From an uncultured Clostridium sp. (lineage in GTDB: Bacteria > Bacillota > Clostridia > UBA1212 > UBA1255), in the NCBI GenBank assembly GCA_900543695.1, contig UQSG01000015.1:1-63010 (forward strand): a DNA stretch of 63,010 bases. Direction: 5' to 3'. The notes under the pieces are model-generated. The model was given only the letters and a program-made list of their open reading frames with translations, had not been told where the DNA came from and made no database searches. Shown here piece after piece: positions 8,328 to 16,387 of this stretch. The translations under genes and the position numbers were made by a program. How positions within the stretch are numbered: position 1 is the stretch's first letter; each line of letters opens with the position of its first letter.

Positions 8328-9164
8328 TTATTCAAAATGATTCCACAGCCAGTTACAGCTCAGTTTCATCCATGCTTCCGCGTCCTCGTTTACAAGCGCG
8401 GCTCCCGTACGAGCCGTGGTACGGTTGCTCATGGCAAGGCCATGATCCCCCCGTTCGAAAATATGCATTTCAAAATCAATTCCATTTTCAGCAAGCGCTT
8501 CGGCAAACAGCAGAGAATTGCATACGGAAACGCCGCTGTCAAGCCGAGTATGGAAAAGAAACACAGGCGGCGTATGGGGGCCCACATGCTTTTCGCAGGA
8601 AACAAAATCCAGCATCCGTTCCAATTCTTCTGGCTTTCCCGCCTTTCTGAATCTATTAAGTAAATTTGCGATAGAATCCGTATGTGCATATTTCCCGGAA
8701 GTAATCACGGGATAGGCCAGGATCAGTGCGTCCGGACGGTTTTCTCCATTTACGCAGCCGGAAAGACGCATAAGCTCCGGATCGTTCCAATGGACGCCCT
8801 GCATCGCGGCAAGATGACCTCCCGCCGAGAACCCGCAAACGGCCACTTTATTGGGATCCGCATGCCACCTCCGTGCGTTCTCGCGAATAATCCGAAGCGC
8901 TACGGAAAGATCCGTGTTCGGATTTGGATAAGACGCATCCGGTCCGACAGAATATCTTAACACGCCCGCATGAAAGCCGGCGGCAAGATAAGCAAATGCA
9001 ATTGGATCTGCTTCCCGGTCGGAGGTTCCGACATATCCGCCTCCCGGGCATACCAGGACGAACGGCCGCAGATGCGATAAGGTGATTTCCGGGGATTCCT
9101 CCTGTATATAAACATCCAGCCGGTATTGCTCTTTTGCATTTACGTGAAATGTTTCTTTTTGCAC
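8328..9164 (-). CDS. Alpha/beta hydrolase (acetyl-esterase-like, BD-FAE type)
   Basis: A 278-residue alpha/beta hydrolase. CPGGGYVG supplies the oxyanion hole, GFSAGGH the nucleophile Ser, HTRLDSGV the likely acid Asp, and GDHGLA the His. These motifs match small acetyl-xylan or sugar-ester esterases. No signal peptide is seen, so it should act in the cytoplasm. The start is taken at GTG 9164, with AAAGGAG 9 bases upstream; a longer frame to 9254 would run through the rpsT terminator. It reads toward the two isomerase genes, which fits stepwise processing of an acetylated sugar. Confidence 0.75.
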   Translation of the reverse strand: MQKETFHVNAKEQYRLDVYIQEESPEITLSHLRPFVLVCPGGGYVGTSDREADPIAFAYLAAGFHAGVLRYSVGPDASYPNPNTDLSVALRIIRENARRWHADPNKVAVCGFSAGGHLAAMQGVHWNDPELMRLSGCVNGENRPDALILAYPVITSGKYAHTDSIANLLNRFRKAGKPEELERMLDFVSCEKHVGPHTPPVFLFHTRLDSGVSVCNSLLFAEALAENGIDFEMHIFERGDHGLAMSNRTTARTGAALVNEDAEAWMKLSCNWLWNHFE

Positions 9165-9205
9165 AGGTGCAGGCTCCTTTCTGCATAAAGCATTCTCGCA
9201 AATAG

Positions 9206-9243
9206 TAAAAATCCGCAGCAGATGTTGAAATCTGTCTGCGGAT
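9206..9243 (-). terminator. rpsT terminator
   Basis: ATCCGCAG (9211-9218) and the bases after it pair with 9231-9243 (CTGCGGAT at its end), giving a 13-bp stem with one mismatch. On the minus strand it is followed by TTTTTACTATTT. It lies 15 bases past the rpsT stop. Confidence 0.75.
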
Positions 9244-9258
9244 AAAAGAATCAATCGA

Positions 9259-9534
9259 TTATTCTGCTTTCGCGGTATTCATCGTATTCATCGCTTTGGT
9301 TATTCTCGATTTCTTGCGAGCGGCTGTGTTCTTCGGGATCAGGCCCTTTGCCGCTGCTTTGTCCAATCTAATGCAAGCTTCCTTCACAACTGCGGCGGTA
9401 TTCTCATTTTTCTCTGCAATCGCAAGCTTCGCTTTCTTTACGGATGTTCTGAGAGATGACTTGGCAGAAGCATTTCTGGCCGCTTTCTTCTCGGATACAA
9501 GCACTCGCTTCTTGGCTGATTTAATATTCGGCAT
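9259..9534 (-). CDS. rpsT: 30S ribosomal protein S20
   Basis: A 91-residue basic helical protein beginning MPNIKSAKKRVLVSEKKAARN, the standard S20 N-terminus, and ending in the K/R/A-rich helix of the family. It binds 16S rRNA in the small subunit. A GGAGGTGA Shine-Dalgarno precedes ATG 9534. It has its own promoter and terminator. A short hairpin, CGCTGC with GCAGCG (about 9563-9578), sits in the 5' leader just before the ribosome-binding site and could take part in S20 autoregulation; that is inference. Confidence 0.96.
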   Translation of the reverse strand: MPNIKSAKKRVLVSEKKAARNASAKSSLRTSVKKAKLAIAEKNENTAAVVKEACIRLDKAAAKGLIPKNTAARKKSRITKAMNTMNTAKAE

Positions 9535-9587
9535 TCAATTCACCTCCAAAAACCCATTTCCACGCTGCTTTCCGCAGCGCTTTTGCT

Positions 9588-9616
9588 ATTCTATCACAGC
9601 AAAATGGAAATTGCAA
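9588..9616 (-). promoter_or_regulatory. rpsT promoter
   Basis: On the minus strand TTGCAA (9616-9611), a 17-base spacer and TAGAAT (9593-9588), about 54 bases before the start codon. Confidence 0.65.
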
Positions 9617-9626
9617 TAGCAAACGA

Positions 9627-10193
9627 TCAATTTCCCAGGATAATTGCGAGAAATTTTGCCGGTTTTCCGTCCAGCGCCCGCATGCCATGGGGCATTTCAG
9701 AATTGAAATACAGGGAGTCGCCCGGTTCCATAATAACCTCCTGGCCGTTTAAAAGAATCATCAGGCGGCCTTCCACACAATAATTGAACTCCTGTCCCTC
9801 ATGCACATTTAAATGGATTTTCTCATCCTCATTGCTGTTTACCGTAACCATGAAGGGCTCCGCTTTTTTATTCGCAAAATTATACGCCAGATGCTGGTAA
9901 ACATAATGCTCCACGCGTTCCACACGAATGCCTCTGTCCTTTTTGACAAAAGTAAAATTCTGAAGCATCGGCTGTCCCCCGGAAAGAAGATCCGCCATAT
10001 CGACATGAAACAGCTTTGAAAACTCAAAGATAAAACTCATTGGGATATCCGCTTCTCCGCTTTCGTAAACTAAATATTCGGAAAGCGGGATCCCAAGCTC
10101 CCTGGCGGTAGTCTCCGGCGTTTTCTCCGCTATTTCTCTGAGATCCCTGAGCCTTGCCGCAATATCTGCGATCTGCTTATTCACACTGTCCAT
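9627..10193 (-). CDS. XRE-family regulator with C-terminal cupin domain
   Basis: A 188-residue transcription regulator. The N-terminal XRE helix-turn-helix (LRDLREIAEKTPETTARELGIPLSEYLVYESGEADIP) would bind DNA. The C-terminal cupin barrel (HLNVHEGQEFNYCVEGRL to EPGDSLYFNSEMPHGMRAL) probably binds a small ligand or metal. ATG 10193 is used, with GGAAGG 11 bases upstream; GTG 10202 is too close to it. It lies 20 bases behind the ABC permease gene, so it is probably the last gene of that operon and may regulate it. Relatives include polyamine- or amino-acid-responsive regulators; the ligand is unknown. Confidence 0.85.
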   Translation of the reverse strand: MDSVNKQIADIAARLRDLREIAEKTPETTARELGIPLSEYLVYESGEADIPMSFIFEFSKLFHVDMADLLSGGQPMLQNFTFVKKDRGIRVERVEHYVYQHLAYNFANKKAEPFMVTVNSNEDEKIHLNVHEGQEFNYCVEGRLMILLNGQEVIMEPGDSLYFNSEMPHGMRALDGKPAKFLAIILGN

Positions 10194-10213
10194 AAAAGCC
10201 ACATCCTTCCGAT

Positions 10214-11752
10214 TTATTTAATATCTCTCCGGCAGAAATGATCGAGCCCGACGGAGATCATACATACAAGAATTATTATAATATAAAAGATAGAAAACAC
10301 AAGCGGTGTGGAAGCCGTCTCGGAAATCCCCCCGAACAGCATTCCTCCCATTGTTCCGCCGGGCGACGAAGAATAAAAAATCTTTTCAAAAAAGCTCAGA
10401 TTGCTGAACGGAAGGAATCGGATCAGATATCCGTATCCGGCCAGATTTGAGACCAGCAAAAGATGCAGGAAGCTTCCGCCGAGATAAAGTCCCATAGAGA
10501 CGGACACGGAAGCCGCCGTATTTTTCGTAACGATCGAAAGCGTATAGGCAAAGGTGGTAAAAACCAGAAACGGAACGATGCTGCACAGCGCCGAGAAAAG
10601 CTGATACAAAAAGTAATTCAGCGTTACCGCTTCTCCCGATACAAGAAAAACCTTCTCTCCAAAGGAGCGGAAGCCAAACAGAAGGCCGTTTGTAAGCGAC
10701 GCTACCGCGTAGGTATACAAAATCAGCACAAGCATCACCGCCAGCATAGAAAGGTATTTTGCAAGATAAATTTTCCATCTTTTGACCGGGGCAATAATCA
10801 GCGATTTAATCGTACCGGTAGACATCTCGTGGGACATCATGGAGCCCGCCAGGATGATAAGAATCACCACGGAGAAAACCATTCCAAGGCTGGAGGCAAC
10901 CGTATAAGCGCCGCCTGCCGTCGTATTGTCCGGATCATCCTGTAAAAATCCCTTTTGGATTTTTGCTTCCGTCAGCTTCAGATTTTTCTCAAGCACTGAT
11001 CTGCGCTCTGGAGTAAGATTCCCGCCTTTTTCCAGGTCAACGTTATTCTGCAGAGACGCTTCTATACTCGCTTTCTGATTCAGAAGCGATTCCGCATTTG
11101 ATTTTTCCCGATAAGAAGCGTATTCACCCGTAGGGCAAACTCCCAGAAGCGCATTATTATAAGAAATCGCCGCATCTTTCTGGGCGTCGCTCATCGCCGG
11201 ATCCTGCTCAATCCATTCTATCTGATCCTGAATATATTGGCGGTAATCGTTTTGCTTTATTGCAGCGTCAAGCTCATTCAGCTGCTCCAGAAGCGCCTGA
11301 TATTCCTCGGAGGAGGAAGAAACGCCGGAATACTCCATATCAAGGAGCGACTGGCGCGCAGCTACCAGATCTTCAAGGATCCCATACCGGTAAGAAAGAT
11401 TTCCAATATTCTGCTCTTTTGCATAATTGCCGTATATGTCATAGTAAATATATTCCAATTCCAAATTGTGCAGCTGTTCCTTAAGCTCGGACGCCTCATT
11501 TGGCGAAAGTGCTTCGTCTGCAAGCGCTTCTTCGCATTCTCTGATCCGATTTTCCAGTTCTTCCGCGTATTTCAGATATTCCTCATATGAAGCGGCAGAG
11601 CTGCCTTCTATGACGTCCTGATATTCCGTACTCTTAATAAATGTAGAGCAGCCGATCATTCCCACCGTCATAACGATTACAATAATATAAATCGAAACCT
11701 TTTTTCTGCTTTTAATGATCTCATTGTGAAACAAGGCGCCTAATTTATGCAA
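10214..11752 (-). CDS. ABC-2 type transporter permease with large extracytoplasmic coiled-coil domain
   Basis: A 512-residue permease. One N-terminal transmembrane helix (VSIYIIVIVMTVGMIGCSTF) is followed by about 300 hydrophilic residues rich in E, L, Q and A with coiled-coil character. Five or six C-terminal helices (from VASSLGMVFSVVILIILAG onward) follow, with the ABC-2 feature MMSHEMSTGTIKSLIIAPVKRWKIYLAKYL. The start is TTG 11752, preceded by GGAGGAGG at 8 bases; it overlaps the ATPase stop by 8 bases, which implies coupling. With the ATPase it should form an exporter or envelope-acting ABC complex; the substrate is unknown. Confidence 0.8.
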   Translation of the reverse strand: MHKLGALFHNEIIKSRKKVSIYIIVIVMTVGMIGCSTFIKSTEYQDVIEGSSAASYEEYLKYAEELENRIRECEEALADEALSPNEASELKEQLHNLELEYIYYDIYGNYAKEQNIGNLSYRYGILEDLVAARQSLLDMEYSGVSSSSEEYQALLEQLNELDAAIKQNDYRQYIQDQIEWIEQDPAMSDAQKDAAISYNNALLGVCPTGEYASYREKSNAESLLNQKASIEASLQNNVDLEKGGNLTPERRSVLEKNLKLTEAKIQKGFLQDDPDNTTAGGAYTVASSLGMVFSVVILIILAGSMMSHEMSTGTIKSLIIAPVKRWKIYLAKYLSMLAVMLVLILYTYAVASLTNGLLFGFRSFGEKVFLVSGEAVTLNYFLYQLFSALCSIVPFLVFTTFAYTLSIVTKNTAASVSVSMGLYLGGSFLHLLLVSNLAGYGYLIRFLPFSNLSFFEKIFYSSSPGGTMGGMLFGGISETASTPLVFSIFYIIIILVCMISVGLDHFCRRDIK

Positions 11753-12692
11753 TGGAAATCCCTCCTCCCGTAATTGCAATAAACGCGTCTTCCAGCGAAT
11801 TTTCCATCTGGGAAATGCCAAACACGGCGATTCCGTTTTCAACCAGAAGGCGGTTGAAGTCCGGAATCTGAGCTTTTCGGATCGTAAGCTGAACGGAGTG
11901 ATCGTCCGTAAATTGGCCCCCGCCGTACAGCGCGTCTTTGCCAAACAGCTCCGCCGCCAGTTCCGCAGCTTTCTCGATATTTTCCGGATTGACTTCAAAA
12001 CGGTACGCTTCCTGCTTTGATGCCATGTGCAGGATATCCGCAATCGGTTTTACATCGAGTACAGCGCCGCGGTCGATGATGGCCACTCGGTCGCACATCA
12101 GCTCCATTTCCGCGAGCATATGGCTTGATACGAATACGGCCGTATTTTCCTCGTGCGCCAAATTTTTTAAAATATCCCGGAGTTCTTTGATTCCCGCGGG
12201 ATCCAGCCCGTTCGTAGGTTCATCAAGAATCAAAAGGCGCGGCCTGTGTACAATCGCCTGCGCGAGTCCGATTCTCTGTTTCATGCCCAGAGAATACTTT
12301 TTCAGTTTTTCTCCCGCGCGGTTCTGCATTCCGACCAGCCGCACGACTTCTTGGATGCGTTCCTCGGTAACGCCATCATGGAGGCGCGCATACATGCGGA
12401 GATTTTCATAGCCTGTCATTTCCTTGTACATCTCAGGATTTTCTACGATTCCTCCGACCAGATTCATGGCTTTTTCGTAATGCTTTTTCAGGTCCAGACC
12501 ACAGATGGAAATTTCTCCGCTGTCCGGAAACAGGAACCCCAGAATCATTTTAATCGTCGTTGTTTTCCCCGCGCCGTTCGGTCCCAGGAACCCAAATATT
12601 TCCCCGCTGTACACATCAAACGACACGTCGCGGATGACAGGCCGTGAGCCAAAGCTTTTATTTAAATTTTTAACGCGCAGTACCGCTTCCAT
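11745..12692 (-). CDS. ABC transporter ATP-binding protein (drug/lantibiotic exporter type)
   Basis: A 315-residue ABC ATPase with Walker A GPNGAGKTT, Q-loop region, signature YSLGMKQRIGLAQAI, Walker B RLLILDEPTNGLDPAG and switch His in FVSSHMLAE. The C-terminal 90 residues form the extra domain usual in BcrA/CcmA-type exporter ATPases. It powers the permease encoded just downstream, whose start overlaps this stop. It follows the membrane-anchored 184-residue protein by 12 bases. GGAGGA precedes ATG 12692. Relatives export bacitracin, lantibiotics or lipids; this substrate is unknown. Confidence 0.9.
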   Translation of the reverse strand: MEAVLRVKNLNKSFGSRPVIRDVSFDVYSGEIFGFLGPNGAGKTTTIKMILGFLFPDSGEISICGLDLKKHYEKAMNLVGGIVENPEMYKEMTGYENLRMYARLHDGVTEERIQEVVRLVGMQNRAGEKLKKYSLGMKQRIGLAQAIVHRPRLLILDEPTNGLDPAGIKELRDILKNLAHEENTAVFVSSHMLAEMELMCDRVAIIDRGAVLDVKPIADILHMASKQEAYRFEVNPENIEKAAELAAELFGKDALYGGGQFTDDHSVQLTIRKAQIPDFNRLLVENGIAVFGISQMENSLEDAFIAITGGGISIA

Positions 12693-12704
12693 GCAGATTC
12701 CTCC

Positions 12705-13259
12705 TCAATATACAGAGCCGGCTGTCAAATCGTAGCCGCTGAAATTTTGCGAACGATAATTTAAATAATAAATTTTCAGTTCGCCGTCTACTTCTTTAAA
12801 AGAAAAGCTGTAATATAAAGGGGATCCATAGTCCTGCCCCTGCGCTTCCAAATTGGTTTTCCCGCTTATGCTGATCATACACGGCAGCGACAGAATGTTG
12901 TTATCAAATTCAGAAGAAAAAAGCTCAATCAGAGATACGTCGCACGTCCGATAGAAAACATTCGCCCGGTACTGGGAATAAATATTGTTTTCAATGTAAT
13001 ATTGATATGCGCTGTCGTCGGCAAAATAGTCTCGCATTTCAGGCTCCAGCAGCTCGATATAACCCTCATAATTTTCCATATACTCCTCGGGGATCACCTT
13101 CCACGCCGCATCCGCTGCAAGAAAATTTTTCAACAGCCGTTCCGCATCCGTTTTCATACGGCTTGCCTTCGCAGTAAGCAGTCCCAGGTAAACGGCAACC
13201 GCCAGCACCACGGCTGCTGTTAAAATCAGCCCTCTGTTGATTTTTTTGAATTTGCTCAT
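12705..13259 (-). CDS. Membrane-anchored protein of unknown function in ABC operon
   Basis: A 184-residue protein not recognised as a known family. A short basic N-terminus and one hydrophobic helix (LILTAAVVLAVAVYLGLLTA) suggest a signal anchor with the rest outside. The exterior part has a helical segment and then a beta-rich part with many aromatic residues (YYSFSFKEVDGELKIYYLNY), somewhat like NTF2-like or calcineurin-inhibitor-like extracytoplasmic domains; this likeness is weak. ATG 13259 with AAGGAG upstream is preferred over TTG 13280. Its position between the flippase-like gene and the ABC ATPase suggests a role with the exporter. Confidence 0.6.
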   Translation of the reverse strand: MSKFKKINRGLILTAAVVLAVAVYLGLLTAKASRMKTDAERLLKNFLAADAAWKVIPEEYMENYEGYIELLEPEMRDYFADDSAYQYYIENNIYSQYRANVFYRTCDVSLIELFSSEFDNNILSLPCMISISGKTNLEAQGQDYGSPLYYSFSFKEVDGELKIYYLNYRSQNFSGYDLTAGSVY

Positions 13260-13301
13260 CGCTTCGCGCTCCTTTTTCAAATCAGACGCAGCACCGGCAC
13301 G

Positions 13302-14933
13302 TCACAATTTAAGCTTTTTTCTGAGATGAGCCGGCAGAATCAGCGAAAAATCACTGCTGTCCATCCCGCCGGTTTTCTTCATGGCGTAAAAATATACAAC
13401 GATTCCTGCGGCCGCAGCCAATATAAGCGAGAACGTTTCCGTCACATAGGTGCCCGCAAATTTTCCGAGCAGAAAATCCGACAAAAGATATACGGGCATG
13501 CTGCCGACCAGCATCAGGCCGCCGCAGATCATAGGAATCATCGTTAATTGAAACATCTTTATCCGTACTCCCCGCTTTCTGACAAGACAGATATGATTCA
13601 GAATCAACGGAATAATATAGGAAACATACGTGGAAATAACCGCTCCATAAATGTTCAGAGACGGAATTGCTATTAAAATATAATTCAATACGGCCTTTAC
13701 CAAAACGCCGATTCCCATGAACAGCGTCGCGCTGAACAGCTCATTGACGCTCTGCATAACGGAGCTCTGCAAATGAACGGTTCCCAGCAGCAGGATGCTG
13801 AAGGACATATAACTCAGCAGCTTCGCCCCCGAGCCCAGTCCCAGCATTACATAAAGCGGCTCCGCGTATACGCACATTGCAATGGACAGCGGGACGGCAA
13901 TAATATAGCACAGCTTAAACGCATAATTCGCCTTTTGCCTCGTTTCTGCATATTTTTTCTGCGCATACAGTCCTGCGATTACGGGCAGCAGACTGATGCA
14001 AAGCGATGTAACCAGAGCCGTCGGGACATTCAAAAGCTGACGCGTGACACCCATCATGCCATGGAGCGTTCTGCTGTCATATTCATTGAGCCCCGCCGCC
14101 ATCAGACGGCCCTTCATTATGGAGGTATCGATCATGTTTCCTCCGTATTGGATTCCAGAATTGATGGTAATCGGAAGACTGTAATATAGGATCAACTTCA
14201 GCAGCTTTTGATTCGTCAGCTTCGGGACGCTGCGCAAATCCTCCCCCGCATGCAGCACGCGCTGATCCTGCTGATATTGTCCGTAATATTTTATCACGAT
14301 AATAAGCGCCGCAGCAGCTCCGACCGCAGTGCCGATGGAGGCTCCGGCTACCGCCCATACGATGCCTCTGCTGCGCAGCCCCAGCACCAGTACAACGGAA
14401 ACCGCAACATGGACGATCTGCTCCACTACCTGAGAAACGGCCGTAGGCGTCATATTTTTCATTCCCTGCAGATATCCTCTGTACGCGGAAAGAAGAGAAC
14501 AGATCAGGACCGTCGGTGCCAGCGTCAAAATTCCCATCCAGCTGTCTTCGTTATTCATATAGCGGGCGATTGGCTTCGCGAATATCGCCATAATTACGGA
14601 AAGAGCAACGCCGAGCAGCACCATCAGCGTTCGTGCCATCCGGAAAGCCTGCTTCGCCTGCTTTCTGTTGCCTGTAGACGTAAGCTCCGTAACAAGCTTC
14701 GAAATGGCAACCGGAAGGCCTGCCGTCGTCAGCACATAGACAAAGGCAAAAACCTGGTTTGCCGAATAATATACGCTGTATCCTGCCTCTCCGCCGAGGA
14801 TTTTATTGAGAAAAGGGACAAACAGCAGCGAAACCACTTTTACGGCAATATTCGCAGCTGACAATACTACGAAGCCCTTTCCGATAGATTGTTCTTTTGT
14901 ATTTAATGAAGACAATATATCCACCCCCGGCAT
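13302..14933 (-). CDS. Polysaccharide/lipid flippase of the MOP superfamily (SpoVB/MurJ-like)
   Basis: A 543-residue integral membrane protein with about 14 hydrophobic helices. The start of the conserved region (GFVVLSAANIAVKVVSLLFVPFLNKILGG) and the segment AYRGYLQGMKNMTPTAVSQVVEQ match SpoVB/Wzx-type flippases of the MOP superfamily. Such proteins move lipid-linked glycans or lipid II across the membrane during spore cortex or cell-wall synthesis. The N-terminus is uncertain: ATG 14933 has no clear ribosome-binding site, and TTG near 14915 behind GGGGGTGG is an alternative. It appears to head the minus-strand operon with the ABC exporter genes. SpoVB identity is likely but not certain. Confidence 0.8.
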   Translation of the reverse strand: MPGVDILSSLNTKEQSIGKGFVVLSAANIAVKVVSLLFVPFLNKILGGEAGYSVYYSANQVFAFVYVLTTAGLPVAISKLVTELTSTGNRKQAKQAFRMARTLMVLLGVALSVIMAIFAKPIARYMNNEDSWMGILTLAPTVLICSLLSAYRGYLQGMKNMTPTAVSQVVEQIVHVAVSVVLVLGLRSRGIVWAVAGASIGTAVGAAAALIIVIKYYGQYQQDQRVLHAGEDLRSVPKLTNQKLLKLILYYSLPITINSGIQYGGNMIDTSIMKGRLMAAGLNEYDSRTLHGMMGVTRQLLNVPTALVTSLCISLLPVIAGLYAQKKYAETRQKANYAFKLCYIIAVPLSIAMCVYAEPLYVMLGLGSGAKLLSYMSFSILLLGTVHLQSSVMQSVNELFSATLFMGIGVLVKAVLNYILIAIPSLNIYGAVISTYVSYIIPLILNHICLVRKRGVRIKMFQLTMIPMICGGLMLVGSMPVYLLSDFLLGKFAGTYVTETFSLILAAAAGIVVYFYAMKKTGGMDSSDFSLILPAHLRKKLKL

Positions 14934-14987
14934 TCCCGTACATTCTATACTAATCTGCTAAATTAAGCAAGCGAGCCGGCCCGAGAT

Positions 14988-15016
14988 TTGCCAGAACGGC
15001 GCGGCGGTTGTATAAT
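14988..15016 (+). promoter_or_regulatory. cinA promoter
   Basis: TTGCCA (14988-14993), a 17-base spacer and TATAAT (15011-15016), 40 bases upstream of the start. Confidence 0.75.
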
Positions 15017-15055
15017 AAAAGAATGAAATATAACAGAAATGGAAGGATTACCGTT

Positions 15056-16303
15056 ATGGGCAAGAAAGTTGAGATTCTATCTGTTGGAACGGAGCTTTTG
15101 ATGGGACAGATTGCAAATACAAACGCGCAGTATATCTCCCAGAGGCTGCCGGAGGTAGGCTTAGGCGTATTTTACCACAGCGTCGTGGGAGACAATCCGG
15201 AACGGCTTACTGAATGCCTGCATCACGCGCTTTCAAGAAGCGACATTGTGATCACGACGGGAGGTCTGGGCCCGACGCAGGATGATCTTACAAAGCAGGT
15301 TGTGGCGGAAGCGCTGGGGCGAAAGCTTGTGCTGGATCAGCGAAGCGCGGAGGCTATAAAAAAGTATTTTGCCGCCACCGGAAGGACGATGGTAGAGAGC
15401 AACCTGCGTCAGGCGTATTTTCCGGAGAACAGCATGATTCTCGATAACGAAGAAGGCACGGCGCCCGGCTGTATCATTCAGAAAGACGGTAAAATCGTGA
15501 TTCTTCTCCCCGGTCCGCCGAAAGAGCTGATTCCGATGTTCGACAGGCACATTCTCAAATTCTTTAAGGAACGCAGCGAGGCGCCGCTGACCTCCAAATT
15601 TTTGAGAGTCGTCGGAATCGGAGAATCGCTTGTAGAAAAGAAGCTTCTGTCGCTTGTGGACGGTCAGGTCAATCCGACTATTGCAACCTATGCGAAGGAC
15701 GGAATTGTCACAATCCGTGTCACGGCGCACGACGAGGGCGGAATTCCCGCTTCCCTGCTCGTTTCCGACACCTGCGGCAGAATTTCTTCTATATTAGGCG
15801 ACGCGATCTATACGGATGAAAATGAGGATCTGGAATACACCGTCTGGAAGCTGCTCAAGCAGAACCATCTTACCTTTTCCTGCGCGGAGTCCTGTACCGG
15901 AGGGATGCTCTCCGAGCTGATGACCGCCGTTCCCGGCGCCTCACAGGTTTTCCGATGCGCTGCCGTAACCTATAGCACAGACGCCAAGACTGATCTGCTC
16001 GGCGTCGATCCGGATCTGATCAGCCGCTATGGCGTCGTAAGCAAGGAAACGGCGCTTGCCATGGTAAAGGGCATCGCTCAGCGCGCCGGTACCGACGTTG
16101 CGGTTTCAATTACGGGATATGCCGGTCCGCGTATAGGGAACGAGCCGGTCGGAACGGTCTGCATCGCAGTTGTGGCTCCGGGCTGTCAAAATGTAAAAGA
16201 ATTTCAGTTCACCGGAAACCGCGACAGGATCCGCGTGCTCAGCGTCGTAAACGCTTTGGATATGGTCCGGCGCGCAATTCTGCACATCGAAAGCGGCGAA
16301 TAA
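15056..16303 (+). CDS. cinA: CinA-family nicotinamide-nucleotide amidase / competence-damage protein
   Basis: A 415-residue two-domain protein. The N-terminal molybdopterin-binding-like domain (VEILSVGTELLMGQIANTNAQ, TTGGLGPTQDDLTK, LLPGPPKEL) is COG1058, an ADP-ribose-type pyrophosphatase in studied homologs. The C-terminal domain (FSCAESCTGGMLS, TYSTDAKTDLLGV, SITGYAGP) is the COG1546 NMN deamidase of pyridine-nucleotide salvage. The usual ITGIAGPGG loop reads ITGYAGPRIG, a small deviation near the active site. ATG 15056 is chosen because GGAAGG lies 9 bases upstream. It is followed by the nucleotidyltransferase fusion gene after 84 bases. Confidence 0.92.
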   Translation: MGKKVEILSVGTELLMGQIANTNAQYISQRLPEVGLGVFYHSVVGDNPERLTECLHHALSRSDIVITTGGLGPTQDDLTKQVVAEALGRKLVLDQRSAEAIKKYFAATGRTMVESNLRQAYFPENSMILDNEEGTAPGCIIQKDGKIVILLPGPPKELIPMFDRHILKFFKERSEAPLTSKFLRVVGIGESLVEKKLLSLVDGQVNPTIATYAKDGIVTIRVTAHDEGGIPASLLVSDTCGRISSILGDAIYTDENEDLEYTVWKLLKQNHLTFSCAESCTGGMLSELMTAVPGASQVFRCAAVTYSTDAKTDLLGVDPDLISRYGVVSKETALAMVKGIAQRAGTDVAVSITGYAGPRIGNEPVGTVCIAVVAPGCQNVKEFQFTGNRDRIRVLSVVNALDMVRRAILHIESGE

Positions 16304-16387
16304 AAGCCGGCTGGCAGATTTTTCATGGTATAAAAGCTTTCATTTTTCAGAACAATATTCCTTAATCGAAAGGAAGTGTTCTTTAAG

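Noticed and set aside
9165..9254. Longer esterase starting at 9254
   Set aside because: This would place the start inside the rpsT terminator. GTG 9164 has AAAGGAG at the right distance and fits the family N-terminus.
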